Shown: positions 1 to 8,590 of the stretch, piece after piece
Layout: every line of letters starts with the position of its first letter
How positions within the stretch are numbered: position 1 is the stretch's first letter
NCBI GenBank assembly: GCA_018367495.1
Contig: JAGZGB010000017.1
Location: 1-29,570, forward strand
Reading direction: 5' to 3'
DNA from: Veillonella sp.
GTDB lineage: Bacteria; Bacillota_C; Negativicutes; Veillonellales; Veillonellaceae
DNA: 29,570 bases
Made by a program: the position numbers and the translations under genes
Notes under the pieces: generated by a model
What the model was told of the DNA's origin: nothing
What the model saw: only the letters and a program-made list of their open reading frames with translations
The model's database searches: none

Positions 1-816
1 TTAACACTTGTGTTTGGCGTTTTAAATATCATCAACATGGCACACGGAGGCATCTTTATGATAGGTGCCTTCGTTGGTCTTTTTATGGTAACTGTTTTTG
101 ACGTTAACATTTTTGTAGCCCTTATCGTAGCTATGGCTGTCGGTGCTATCCTCGGTTATCTTTTAGAGTTTGTGGCGCTTCGTCCACTACGTAAGAAAAA
201 GGTGTCTCACTTGGCACCACTTATTAGTACCATTGGTGTTTCTATTTTTCTTGAAAGTTTGGCATTATTGCTTTGGGGCCCTCAAACAAGATCATTTCCA
301 CCAGACTATATTGGTGGTCTAATCGACTTTGGAGCTTTCAAAATTTCCATGGTACAAATTATTGGCTTAGGTGTTTCTGTAGTCCTAATGCTGATTCTTA
401 ATATAGTCATTAAGAAAACTAAAATTGGTAAAGCTATTCGCGCCGTATCTATGAGTACTGAAACAGCGGCTCTCTTGGGTATTAATCCTACAATGATTAT
501 ATCTGTTACAGTTATGATTGCATCTGCTTTAGGTGCTGCCGCAGGTGTATTGGTAGGCTTGTCATTTAATGCGATTGAGCCTACTATGGGTGTTATTATT
601 GGCTTTAAAGGTCTTGCCGTACTTATCTTAGGTGGTCTTGGTAATATTACAGGCGCCATGGTGGGCGGTTTCATTTTAGGTGTTGCGGAAATCTTCTCTG
701 TTGCATATGGGGCCTCTACATTCCGTGATGCGGTGGCCTTTGGTCTTATCATCCTATTATTATTCTGGCGCCCACAAGGCTTGTTTGGTTCTAAAGATAA
801 AGGGGGTAGACCTTAA
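1..816 (+). CDS. livH: LivH, branched-chain amino acid ABC transporter permease (5' end cut off)
   Basis: Inner-membrane permease of the high-affinity leucine/isoleucine/valine (HAAT) importer; it pairs with LivM as the transmembrane channel. The reading frame is open from base 1, and the codons before the GTG at 10 give L-T-L-V. These belong to the family motif around VFGVLNIINMAHG, so the true start lies upstream of the window and about 271 residues are visible. The protein is almost entirely hydrophobic. It contains the conserved GLGNITGAMVGGFILG stretch near its end, the cytoplasmic loop that contacts the ATPases. The stop codon overlaps the livM start by one base (TAATG), indicating translational coupling. 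The substrate-binding gene livK is not in view and may lie upstream. Identity is firm at family level; the exact substrate is inferred. Confidence 0.93.
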   Translation, partial: LTLVFGVLNIINMAHGGIFMIGAFVGLFMVTVFDVNIFVALIVAMAVGAILGYLLEFVALRPLRKKKVSHLAPLISTIGVSIFLESLALLLWGPQTRSFPPDYIGGLIDFGAFKISMVQIIGLGVSVVLMLILNIVIKKTKIGKAIRAVSMSTETAALLGINPTMIISVTVMIASALGAAAGVLVGLSFNAIEPTMGVIIGFKGLAVLILGGLGNITGAMVGGFILGVAEIFSVAYGASTFRDAVAFGLIILLLFWRPQGLFGSKDKGGRP

Positions 817-1829
817 TGGATTTATTAAACCCGTATTATCTACAGATCGTGATGTTCTTCATCATCAATGCCATCATGGGTATTTCTATTTACTTCACGC
901 TTGCAAGTGGTCAGCTTTCTTTAGGGGCCGCTGGTTTTATGAGTGTTGGTGCGTACGTAGGGGCTATCCTTTCTTTGAAAGCTGATTTGCCTATCGTTGT
1001 AGGCATCATTATTGGTGGCCTAGTTGCTAGTCTTGTAGCCGTTATTATCGGTTTACCAACAACACGTCTTCGCGGTTTATATCTTGCCATTGCTACGCTT
1101 GGCTTTGGCGAAGTTGTGCGTGTTATTTTCTTGAACTTGGATATTACTAATGGTGCGTTAGGTCTTTCTGGTATTCCATCTATTCCTCAAGAATTAACAA
1201 ATTTAGCCTATGAACTTGATATTGATGGTTTAATGGGTATCGATGCTGTTGCATGGGGCAACTTAATGGCTATTATTATTTTGCTAATCATTTTAGTATT
1301 GATTATTGCCTTCTGTGTGCGCATTAATAATAGTCGTGTGGGTCGTGCCTTTGCAGCGATTAAGGCTGATGATCATGCAGCAGAATTAATGGGGATTAAC
1401 GTTGTTTATTACAAGATGATGGCATTTATCATTGGTGCTTTCATTGCCGGTATTGGCGGTGGTTTGTATGCTCATATTACAAACTTTATTAATCCAACAG
1501 ACTTTAGCTATCACAAGGTAGTACAAATCTTACTATTCCCTGTATTTGGTGGTTCTAATGTAGTATGGGGTTCCGTATTAGGTTCCTTTATTCTTACATT
1601 ATTGCCAGAAGTATTGCGTTTCTTATCCGACTATCGGGACATCATCTACGGTGCATTGCTTGTTATCTTGATGGCAGTTCGTCCAGATGGTATTTTAACA
1701 GAATCTATGGTAGACAAAATTAGTCGTAAATTAGGCTTAAAAAAAGCTCCATATATTCCTGAATCACAAGTATTAACAGAACGTTTTGAAGCGTATAAAC
1801 GTAAACAACAAGAAGAAAAACAAGGATAG
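816..1829 (+). CDS. livM: LivM, branched-chain amino acid ABC transporter permease
   Basis: Second permease subunit of the branched-chain amino acid importer, in the inner membrane beside LivH. The 337-residue protein has about ten hydrophobic segments. It shows typical LivM signatures: the SGQLSLGAAGFMSVGAY region near residues 29-45, GLYLAIATLGFGE near 88-100, and the VGRAFAAIKADDHAAELMGI coupling loop in the middle. The C-terminal tail is basic and glutamine-rich and predicted to be cytoplasmic. The start ATG overlaps the livH stop. The stop at 1827-1829 runs into an AGGAGGG ribosome site for livG. Length and order match the classical livHMGF arrangement. Confidence 0.93.
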   Translation: MDLLNPYYLQIVMFFIINAIMGISIYFTLASGQLSLGAAGFMSVGAYVGAILSLKADLPIVVGIIIGGLVASLVAVIIGLPTTRLRGLYLAIATLGFGEVVRVIFLNLDITNGALGLSGIPSIPQELTNLAYELDIDGLMGIDAVAWGNLMAIIILLIILVLIIAFCVRINNSRVGRAFAAIKADDHAAELMGINVVYYKMMAFIIGAFIAGIGGGLYAHITNFINPTDFSYHKVVQILLFPVFGGSNVVWGSVLGSFILTLLPEVLRFLSDYRDIIYGALLVILMAVRPDGILTESMVDKISRKLGLKKAPYIPESQVLTERFEAYKRKQQEEKQG

Positions 1830-1840
1830 GAGGGAACTGA

Positions 1841-2602
1841 ATGCTATTAGAATTAAATGACGTAAGTAAAAGCTTTGGTGGCGTTGCAGCTCTCACCGGT
1901 ATATCCTTTGGTGTAAAACAAGGTGAAGTATTCGGTGTTATTGGTCCAAATGGTGCTGGTAAGACTACACTCTTTAACTTAATTACAGGGGTGTTCCCTG
2001 TAAGTTCTGGCGAAATCGTATTTGATGGCATGTCCGTTGTAGGTATTAAGCCTCATAGAACGGTAGAAATGGGCATTGCCCGTACATTCCAAAATATACG
2101 TCTTTTTGGTAATATGACTGCTTTGGAAACTGTTTTAACAGGTATGCACTGTCGAACAGGTTCTGGTTTTGTGGCTAGCTTCTTAAGAACAAAACGCCAA
2201 CGTATTGAAGAAGAGCGTTGTCGCGGTATTGCTTATGAATTTTTAAAACTCGTAGGTCTTGAAGAAGATGCTGAAGAGGTTGCTACATCTTTGCCATATG
2301 GTAAACAACGTCGCCTTGAAATTGCACGTGCCTTGGCTACACATCCTCAATTAATTTTGCTCGATGAACCGGCAGCAGGTATGAATGATAGTGAAACAGA
2401 AGCGTTACGCCAATTGATTGGTAAGATTCGCGATCTTGGTATTACTGTCGTAGTAATTGAACATGCTATGGAATTAATGATGAATATTTGTGACCGTTTG
2501 GTAGTATTCAACTTTGGTAAAAAGATTGCTGAAGGTACACCTCAAGAAATTCAAAATAATGAGGCTGTAATTGAAGCATACTTGGGTAAAGAGGAGGTGT
2601 AA
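1841..2602 (+). CDS. livG: LivG, ATP-binding subunit of branched-chain amino acid transporter
   Basis: Cytoplasmic ABC ATPase that powers the LivHM permease, probably as a heterodimer with LivF. The 253 residues show Walker A GPNGAGKT at 35-42, the Q-loop region around RTFQNIRLF at 81-89, the LivG-type signature LPYGKQRR at 151-158 in place of the usual LSGGQ, Walker B LILLDEP at 171-177, and a switch histidine in VIEHAMELM. The substituted signature sequence is a hallmark of LivG rather than a defect. The start is supported by AGGAGGG at 1828-1834. The stop lies one base before the livF ATG. Confidence 0.95.
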   Translation: MLLELNDVSKSFGGVAALTGISFGVKQGEVFGVIGPNGAGKTTLFNLITGVFPVSSGEIVFDGMSVVGIKPHRTVEMGIARTFQNIRLFGNMTALETVLTGMHCRTGSGFVASFLRTKRQRIEEERCRGIAYEFLKLVGLEEDAEEVATSLPYGKQRRLEIARALATHPQLILLDEPAAGMNDSETEALRQLIGKIRDLGITVVVIEHAMELMMNICDRLVVFNFGKKIAEGTPQEIQNNEAVIEAYLGKEEV

Positions 2603-2603
2603 T

Positions 2604-3314
2604 ATGTTAAAGCTGGAAAACATCGTGGCTGGTTATGGACATATTACAGCCTTAAAAGATATCAGTTTGGAAGTACCACAAGGTTCTATTGTATCCTTGA
2701 TTGGCGCTAATGGTGCCGGTAAGTCTACAACGATGAAGACTATTATGGGTCTTGTAAAACCAACATCTGGTAAAGTATTATTTGAAGGTCAAGACATTAC
2801 TGGTCATAAAACACATCAAATAGTACATGGTGGTATTTCTTTAGTTCCTGAAGGTCGTCAAATTCTTCAAGATATGAGCGTTTATGAAAACCTTGAAATG
2901 GGTGCTTATATAAGTAATGATAATGAGATTGAAGCGGATATTAAAAAGGTATTTAAACGCTTCCCAATTCTTGATGAACGAAGCTATCAATTAGGTGGTA
3001 CACTTTCTGGTGGGCAACAACAAATGTTAGCAATTGGTCGTGCTCTAATGGCACGTCCAAAATTGTTATTATTGGACGAACCATCCATGGGTCTTGCACC
3101 ATTAGTTGTAAATGAAATCTTTGAAACTATCAAAGAAATTAGTGCAGAAGGAACTACTGTTCTTTTGGTAGAACAAAATGTACGACAAGCGTTGAAAATT
3201 GCTGATTATGCATATGTATTGGAGACCGGTAAAATGGTATTATCCGGTCCTGCTGATGAAGTACGTCATGATCCTCGCGTTATGGAAGCATATTTAGGCG
3301 GTCGTGTTGAATAA
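2604..3314 (+). CDS. livF: LivF, ATP-binding subunit of branched-chain amino acid transporter
   Basis: Second ABC ATPase of the importer, partner of LivG. The frame is open further upstream, from 2571, but the ATG at 2604 is chosen: GAGGAGGT at 2591-2598 sits at ideal spacing, and the resulting 236-residue protein begins MLKLENIVAGYG as LivF proteins do. Motifs: Walker A GANGAGKS at 34-41, signature LSGGQQQ at 134-140, Walker B LLLLDEP at 154-160, and a switch region LLVEQNVRQAL. It is the last gene of the operon; a strong hairpin terminator follows 38 bases later. Confidence 0.95.
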   Translation: MLKLENIVAGYGHITALKDISLEVPQGSIVSLIGANGAGKSTTMKTIMGLVKPTSGKVLFEGQDITGHKTHQIVHGGISLVPEGRQILQDMSVYENLEMGAYISNDNEIEADIKKVFKRFPILDERSYQLGGTLSGGQQQMLAIGRALMARPKLLLLDEPSMGLAPLVVNEIFETIKEISAEGTTVLLVEQNVRQALKIADYAYVLETGKMVLSGPADEVRHDPRVMEAYLGGRVE

Positions 3315-3352
3315 TTAGTATTTTAGGTTTATTGTATTTATTTAAAATTTTA

Positions 3353-3399
3353 AATAAGGTGTATATACTAGAAATCTAGTATATACACCTTATTTTTTT
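3353..3399 (+). terminator. Intrinsic terminator of the liv operon
   Basis: A perfect 19-bp inverted repeat (3353-3371 with 3376-3394) encloses a 4-base AAAT loop and is followed by five more T residues. It begins 38 bases after the livF stop and ends the transporter operon before the polysaccharide cluster. Confidence 0.92.
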
Positions 3400-3732
3400 A
3401 TCATATCAATAAAATTAATGAGTATTTGATGATTTTATGAAACAACGGTGAATAGAGTTTATACATATTTTATTTATTGTCTAAAATGCAATAAAAAAAT
3501 CTAGTGAAATGTGAATGAAATGAGTAAAAAAATACCCATAATAATATAAATAAAATCCCATATTTATAGGATTTATTCATAAAGGTTTGATGAAGTTATC
3601 TCGTAAAGACCTCTAATTATGGAAGAAAGTTTAAAAAAATGATAAAATGAGTTAACTGATTTTTTAGGATTAATAATTCTAAAATTTAAGTGATGTATTG
3701 AGTGCGTTGAATGTAAACTAAAGAGGTAAAGT
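3400..3732 (+). other. AT-rich intergenic region upstream of the polysaccharide cluster
   Basis: This 333-base stretch has no convincing gene and must carry the promoter of the polysaccharide cluster. No site matches both promoter boxes well. The best candidates are an extended -10 (TGATAAAAT, 3640-3648) without a clear -35, and TTGATG (3587-3592) with TCTAAT (3612-3617) at a long 19-base spacing. A weak 6-bp hairpin (AAATCC 3553-3558 with GGATTT 3569-3574) has no T-tract. The ribosome site AAGAGG at 3721-3726 serves the ATG at 3733. Confidence 0.35.
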
Positions 3733-4476
3733 ATGAATAAAAAACAGTATATGATGATGGCCGCATTTCTATGTGCCACAACAACATCTATGGCTGCATC
3801 TGTTAATGTAACAACAGAACAGTCTTACAATGCTAAAACATTAGAATCAGATAAGCATGCATCACTACAAACTAGTGCATCTGTTGTAAGCTCTGACAAA
3901 GAATATCGTTTACGCCAAGGGGATGAACTAACGATTCAAGTTGTACAACAAGCGGATCTTGGTACACGTAATGGTAATGATATTATGTATACTGTTCGCC
4001 CTGATGGATATGTATCATTTCCTATGGTTGGCGCAGTAAAAGCAGATGGTTTAACCATCGATGAGTTCACCGCGCAATTACAGCAAGGTTTATCTCGTTA
4101 CATTATTAATCCAGATATTACTGTAAATGTTACAAAACTTGGTGGTGTTCGTGTTTATGTATTCGGTGAAATTAATAAACCTGGTGCCTATACGTTAACT
4201 AAGTCTAGTACTGTTATTGATGCAATTGGAGCGGCAGGTAGCTTTAACTGGGATACAGCTAAAAAGAAAATTTACTTGATTCATCAAGATAATCCTGAAA
4301 AACCAATACCAATTAATTTAAATCGTATGTTGCAAACTGGAGATATGTCTGAAAACTATATTATGAGAGAGGGAGATATTCTTTATTTAACTAAAAATAG
4401 TCGTATTAACTTTGCTCGCGATATTGTTCCAATCTTATCAGGTGCATACATGGTTTCACGAATCGGTAAGGATTAA
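3733..4476 (+). CDS. Wza-like polysaccharide export protein
   Basis: Predicted outer-membrane or periplasmic export component for the polysaccharide. The 247-residue protein starts with a signal peptide: KK, a hydrophobic run at about residues 6-18, and a likely signal peptidase I site after S-M-A at 19-21. A polysaccharide export domain follows (YRLRQGDELTIQV to about residue 135), then one SLBB domain (VRVYVFGEINKPGAYTL onward). The C-terminus, INFARDIVPILSGAYMVSRI, could be the amphipathic helix that forms the outer-membrane pore in Wza. It is shorter than E. coli Wza (about 380 residues) and has fewer SLBB repeats. The cysteine at residue 14 is preceded by F-L, not a lipobox, so it is probably not a lipoprotein. 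It is the first gene of the cluster and implies a diderm cell. Confidence 0.88.
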   Translation: MNKKQYMMMAAFLCATTTSMAASVNVTTEQSYNAKTLESDKHASLQTSASVVSSDKEYRLRQGDELTIQVVQQADLGTRNGNDIMYTVRPDGYVSFPMVGAVKADGLTIDEFTAQLQQGLSRYIINPDITVNVTKLGGVRVYVFGEINKPGAYTLTKSSTVIDAIGAAGSFNWDTAKKKIYLIHQDNPEKPIPINLNRMLQTGDMSENYIMREGDILYLTKNSRINFARDIVPILSGAYMVSRIGKD

Positions 4477-4512
4477 GGATAAGGTTTATCTCGTATATAA
4501 GGGGGCGTTCTT

Positions 4513-6339
4513 TTGCGTTCATATTTATTACCAGCTATATTGTTTATTGCTGATATTGCGACAATTGTTATTGTGGCATTCATCAGTTTATTTATTAGAT
4601 TTGATGGCTACATAGAATCTCGATATCTTAATCAAATGGTAGACGCATTACCTCTATTACTCGTTTCGTATATGTTGATGTTTTTGGTTATGCACCTATA
4701 CACTCGTATATGGCGTTATGCAGGAATGAGAGAAGTTCTAGCTGTTTTTGTAGCTACAACTATTGGTACGGGACTCTTTTATTCCTCCATGTTTGTTTTT
4801 GGTAAATCATTACCTCGTTCTATTTATTTTATTACATGGTTCCTCACCACTGGTACAGTAGGTATGGGGCGAATGTTACTGCACTATGTGGCACTTCATT
4901 ATAGTAATGGGGACGATGATGAAAATGGCCAAGTGAATGCGTTGATTATAGGCGCAGGTGATGCAGGTGCGACTATAGCTCGTGAAATTGAACGTTATCA
5001 TAAGAGGTCTCGACGGATTATTGGTTTTGTGGATGACGATATGTTTAAGCATAATCGTTTGATGAACGGCTTTAGAATTTTAGGGAGTCGTGAAGATATT
5101 CCAATGCTTGTTGCGAGATATAAGGTAGAGGAAATTATAATTGCTATGCCTTCTGTAAAACGTGATGTTATCCGAGAAATTATGGAAATCTGCTCGCCTC
5201 TAAAATGTAAAATCAATACGTTACCAGGTATGTATCAATTATTAGATGATGAGGTTTTGGTATCCCATTTACATCCTATTTCCATTGAAGATCTTTTGGA
5301 ACGCGATGAGATTCATCTAGATACTACAAAAGTAGAACCATATCTAAAAGATAAAGTTGTTCTTGTTACAGGTGCCGGCGGTTCTATTGGTTCTGAAATT
5401 TGTCGTCAAGTATTACGGGTAAAACCTAACAAACTATTGCTATTAGGTCATGGTGAAAATAGTATTTATCTAATTCACCAAGAGTTGCGTTCTATTGCGC
5501 CTAAAGGTGTACTGATTCCTATTATTGCAGATATTCGAGATAAGAATCAATTAGATCAAATTTTTACTGATTATCATCCAGATGTAGTTTTTCATGCAGC
5601 AGCTCATAAACATGTACCACTTATGGAAATTCAACCGATTGCAGCCGTACTTAATAATATTTATGGTACACGTAATGTCGCTGATGTAGCTGGTGCTCAT
5701 GGGGTTGAACGATTTGTTATGATTTCTACAGATAAAGCTGTGAATCCAACTAGTGTTATGGGTGCCACAAAACGAGTGGCAGAAAAAGTTGTACTTGGTA
5801 TGAATCATAAGTATAATACAAAATTTATTACCGTTCGTTTTGGTAATGTACTGGGGAGTCGGGGATCTGTTATTCCATTGTTTCGAAAACAAATTGAAGC
5901 AGGTGGTCCTGTAACTGTTACAGATCCAGAGATGACTCGTTACTTTATGACTATTCCTGAAGCAAGCCAGCTTGTGTTACAAGCGGGTGCAATGGGTACT
6001 GGTGGAGAGGTGTTTCTATTAGATATGGGAGAACCAGTAAAAATTGTTGATTTAGCAAAAAATATGATTCGTCTTTCTGGGTTTGAGCCATATAAAGATA
6101 TACGAATTGAGTTTACTGGCTTACGTCCAGGTGAAAAGTTATATGAAGAGTTATTAACTGCTGAGGAAGGTACAAACACAACTACACATAAAAAAATTTT
6201 TGAAGCTGCCTTAGAAGATGTAGACCAAGAATGGTTAAGTGCTAAAATTGAGCGGTTTGAAACATGTAAATCTGATTTGGATGTAATCAATGTATTACAA
6301 GATATTGTTCCTACATATCATCCAAATCATAATGTATAA
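4513..6339 (+). CDS. Membrane nucleotide-sugar 4,6-dehydratase (PglF/WbpM/CapD family)
   Basis: Probably converts UDP-GlcNAc to the 4-keto-6-deoxy sugar, the first step to amino-dideoxy sugars. The 608-residue protein has four hydrophobic segments in about residues 5-125. A first Rossmann domain follows with GAGDAGA at 147-153 (CoA_binding_3 type), then a catalytic SDR domain with TGAGGSIG at 286-293. The motif STDKAVNPTSVMGATKR at 405-421 is diagnostic: a methionine replaces the usual SDR tyrosine and the catalytic lysine is retained. The start is TTG at 4513, supported by AAGGGGG at 4499-4505. The length matches full-size PglF/WbpM proteins. The DegT aminotransferase and initiating transferase downstream support this role; the exact product stereochemistry cannot be read from the sequence. 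Confidence 0.92.
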   Translation: MRSYLLPAILFIADIATIVIVAFISLFIRFDGYIESRYLNQMVDALPLLLVSYMLMFLVMHLYTRIWRYAGMREVLAVFVATTIGTGLFYSSMFVFGKSLPRSIYFITWFLTTGTVGMGRMLLHYVALHYSNGDDDENGQVNALIIGAGDAGATIAREIERYHKRSRRIIGFVDDDMFKHNRLMNGFRILGSREDIPMLVARYKVEEIIIAMPSVKRDVIREIMEICSPLKCKINTLPGMYQLLDDEVLVSHLHPISIEDLLERDEIHLDTTKVEPYLKDKVVLVTGAGGSIGSEICRQVLRVKPNKLLLLGHGENSIYLIHQELRSIAPKGVLIPIIADIRDKNQLDQIFTDYHPDVVFHAAAHKHVPLMEIQPIAAVLNNIYGTRNVADVAGAHGVERFVMISTDKAVNPTSVMGATKRVAEKVVLGMNHKYNTKFITVRFGNVLGSRGSVIPLFRKQIEAGGPVTVTDPEMTRYFMTIPEASQLVLQAGAMGTGGEVFLLDMGEPVKIVDLAKNMIRLSGFEPYKDIRIEFTGLRPGEKLYEELLTAEEGTNTTTHKKIFEAALEDVDQEWLSAKIERFETCKSDLDVINVLQDIVPTYHPNHNV

Positions 6340-6459
6340 CAATTTAGTTAAAATTATTTATTTGGAACTGTAATTTATATATTAGTAAGATATACAGTTG
6401 ATATTCCTAAGAGGGAGAGACTCTGTTGTTTGTAAATTTTTACAGAAAGGGGTATATGG

Positions 6460-7902
6460 GTGGAACAAATTATTGATTTAAAAGAGGTGGGTAGAGTCCT
6501 CGTTAAAAAGCGCCGTAAAATTATTAATATCACGGTGGCTTGTATGGTATTAGGTGGTGTCTATGGATTAATTGCACCGTCTACATATCAATCTACATCT
6601 ATGTTACGTATTAAACAATCTCAAGGCTTAAGTAACTCTGTTTTATCAAGTGTTAATGGATATTCTGATTCTATGGCACGCCAATTGATGAATACAGATG
6701 CAGAAATCTTAAAAAGTCGTAATGTTGTAGAACCTGTTATTTCCGCTATTGAGGATCCAGAAGGAACAGGTAAAGCTCCGACATATGAAGAATTTGTTAA
6801 AACGCGTATTGAAACAAAACCGTATAAAGAAACTGAGTTACTACAAGTTAGTGTAACTGGTAAAAGCCCTGAACAAGCGCAAGAGGCAAATCAATTATTA
6901 ATTGATACTTTCTTGAAGCGCTTGGCAGATATTTCTCACGTAGAACAACGTTCTACTCGTGAATTTTTACAAAAACGCGTTGTTACTGCAAAAGAAGAAT
7001 TAGAACAAGCGGAAAAAAAATTACAACAATTCCAAGTGGATAATAAAGTGTATTCTACTGCTGACCAAATGAAAGGGTTAACAGATAAGATTACTCTTAT
7101 TGATCGCGAAAAAGCTCAAAATCAACTGGATTTGGAAACAGCTCAAGCCGCTTTAGGTAGCATTAATGAGCAGTTGGGATCAGCAGGTAAAAGTATTTCA
7201 GATAGTGCAACTGTTCAAGCTTATAAAGGTCAGTTAGCTGATTTAGAGGCACGTAAAGCTTCTTATGTTGGTAAATATACGGATGAGCATCCAGCGATGA
7301 AAGAGATTAACCAACAAATTGAAGAGGCTAAGAGTGGTCTAAATGCAGAAATTAATGCTATTGCAACCCAACAAGCTCCATCTAGCAATTCTGCTCAACA
7401 AGGTTTATTAGCAGATAAATTTAGAAATGAAGCTGCTTTAGCTGTAGCACAAGGTAAAGAATCTACGTTAGCTAATCTTGATAAAGAAAACGAAGATGCT
7501 ATGAAAAACTTACCAGAAAAAGAACGTGGATATATCCAAGCTAAACGTGATGTTGATGTGGCACAAGATATCTATGAAATGCTTTCTAAACGCTTAGAAG
7601 AAGCTAAGGTAGCCGAGGTAATGGTGCCAAATGAAGTACAAATTGTTGATGCGCCTACATTGCCAGAAAAAGCTATTGCTCCTCGTAAGGTTCTTATTGT
7701 ATTAGGCTCTGCAGTTTTAGGTCTTATTCTTGCTTGTCTTTACACATTGGGCCAGTTCTTCTGTAATCGCAAGGTTCAGTCTGTACAAGAAATTAATGAT
7801 ATTCTTGGCATTGAAAACTTAGGTGTTATTCCAAATCATGATGAAAAGGAAGAAGAACCTAGTAATCGTATTATTACATTGTGGCGCAAAGTGAGAGGTT
7901 AA
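6460..7902 (+). CDS. Wzz/CpsC-like chain-length determinant (polysaccharide co-polymerase)
   Basis: Inner-membrane co-polymerase that sets chain length and would normally activate the CpsD-type kinase encoded next. The 480-residue protein has a short cytoplasmic N-terminus, TM1 at about 20-40, and a long extracytoplasmic region rich in coiled coil (heptad-like segments around 160-240 and 320-390). The proline-rich entry PTLPEKAIAPRK precedes TM2 at about 410-434, and the cytoplasmic tail has about 45 residues. The late coiled-coil part resembles the GNVR region of Wzc-type proteins. The start is GTG at 6460 with AAAGGGG at 6446-6452; the nearby ATG at 6456 is out of frame. The next gene starts one base after the stop. 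The 120-base gap upstream has a 7-bp inverted repeat (6366-6372 and 6393-6399) of unknown role. Confidence 0.9.
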   Translation: MEQIIDLKEVGRVLVKKRRKIINITVACMVLGGVYGLIAPSTYQSTSMLRIKQSQGLSNSVLSSVNGYSDSMARQLMNTDAEILKSRNVVEPVISAIEDPEGTGKAPTYEEFVKTRIETKPYKETELLQVSVTGKSPEQAQEANQLLIDTFLKRLADISHVEQRSTREFLQKRVVTAKEELEQAEKKLQQFQVDNKVYSTADQMKGLTDKITLIDREKAQNQLDLETAQAALGSINEQLGSAGKSISDSATVQAYKGQLADLEARKASYVGKYTDEHPAMKEINQQIEEAKSGLNAEINAIATQQAPSSNSAQQGLLADKFRNEAALAVAQGKESTLANLDKENEDAMKNLPEKERGYIQAKRDVDVAQDIYEMLSKRLEEAKVAEVMVPNEVQIVDAPTLPEKAIAPRKVLIVLGSAVLGLILACLYTLGQFFCNRKVQSVQEINDILGIENLGVIPNHDEKEEEPSNRIITLWRKVRG

Positions 7903-7903
7903 G

Positions 7904-8515
7904 ATGATTAGACTAATTTCTAATGAACGTGGTGATACACCGCTTGTAGAAGCATATCGTACATTGCGTAGCAATTTACAATATGTATGCAATCAACATA
8001 AATGTAAGATAATTTGTATTACAGCGGCAACTAGTGGAGAAGGTACTTTTGAGGTAGCGGCTAATACGGCAATAGCCTTATCGAAAAATAATAATAAAGT
8101 TCTTTTAGTAGATGGTAATTTACGTAATCCAATTCAACATCTAGCATTTAATGTACAAAATAAGGGGCTTACTAATGCCGTAATTCTGGATGAAGATTTA
8201 ACAATTCATCGTAATATTGTTCCTCATTTAGATGTGCTTACAGCAGGTGAAGTAGTTAGTCATCCTTCAGAGGTAGTTGATTCAAGTAAATTATCTACAA
8301 TATGGGATTACATTCGTGATGAATACGATGTGGTTATCATTGATACACCACCGGTATTAGATGTTACGGATGCTGTTGTATTAGCTGAAAAATCAGATGG
8401 CGTTATGCTTGTCGTTAAAAATGAGATTGCAAGTCCTAAAGACTTAACTGAAGCTAAGAAAAGACTTACTCAAGTTGGTATTCCTTTATTAGGTTCTATC
8501 GTTATTGATGCATAA
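7904..8515 (+). CDS. CpsD-like tyrosine kinase homologue with degenerate ATP site (predicted pseudokinase)
   Basis: By homology this is the cytoplasmic BY-kinase partner of the preceding CpsC-like protein. The family fold is clear: EAYRTLRSN at 16-24, a P-loop region at 38-52, VLLVDGNLRNP at 66-76, and Walker B VVIIDTPP at 143-150. The catalytic motifs are damaged. The Walker A segment reads GEGTFE (45-50) where active kinases have GEGKST, so the invariant lysine is a threonine (T48). The second Asp of Walker A' (DxDxR) is Asn72. The protein ends at residue 203 in GSIVIDA without the usual tyrosine cluster; its only tyrosines are Y18, Y27, Y136 and Y141. The frame is intact with normal spacing, so this is not a simple pseudogene. 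Homology is firm; loss of kinase activity is inferred. Confidence 0.88.
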   Translation: MIRLISNERGDTPLVEAYRTLRSNLQYVCNQHKCKIICITAATSGEGTFEVAANTAIALSKNNNKVLLVDGNLRNPIQHLAFNVQNKGLTNAVILDEDLTIHRNIVPHLDVLTAGEVVSHPSEVVDSSKLSTIWDYIRDEYDVVIIDTPPVLDVTDAVVLAEKSDGVMLVVKNEIASPKDLTEAKKRLTQVGIPLLGSIVIDA

Positions 8516-8590
8516 TCCCCACTTTAACATATATTCAATCTGATAAATCAAGCGTATCGATTAGGTACAGAAAGTTATGAGGTGATTTAT

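Noticed and set aside
306..752. Open frame of 148 codons on the minus strand
   Set aside because: It lies wholly inside livH, has a low-complexity composition rich in P, K and I, and has no ribosome site. It is a shadow of the real gene.
3553..3574. Hairpin AAATCC/GGATTT as a second terminator before the polysaccharide cluster
   Set aside because: The stem is only six AT-rich pairs with a 10-base loop and no T-run follows.
5551..6290. Two minus-strand open frames over the 4,6-dehydratase gene
   Set aside because: They are complementary to the well-supported dehydratase and show no domain pattern or start signal.
8028..8060. Sequencing error as the cause of the missing Walker A motif
   Set aside because: Three consecutive residues differ while the frame and flanking conserved residues are intact. 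A single base error or a compensated frameshift does not easily explain it; independent reads would settle it.
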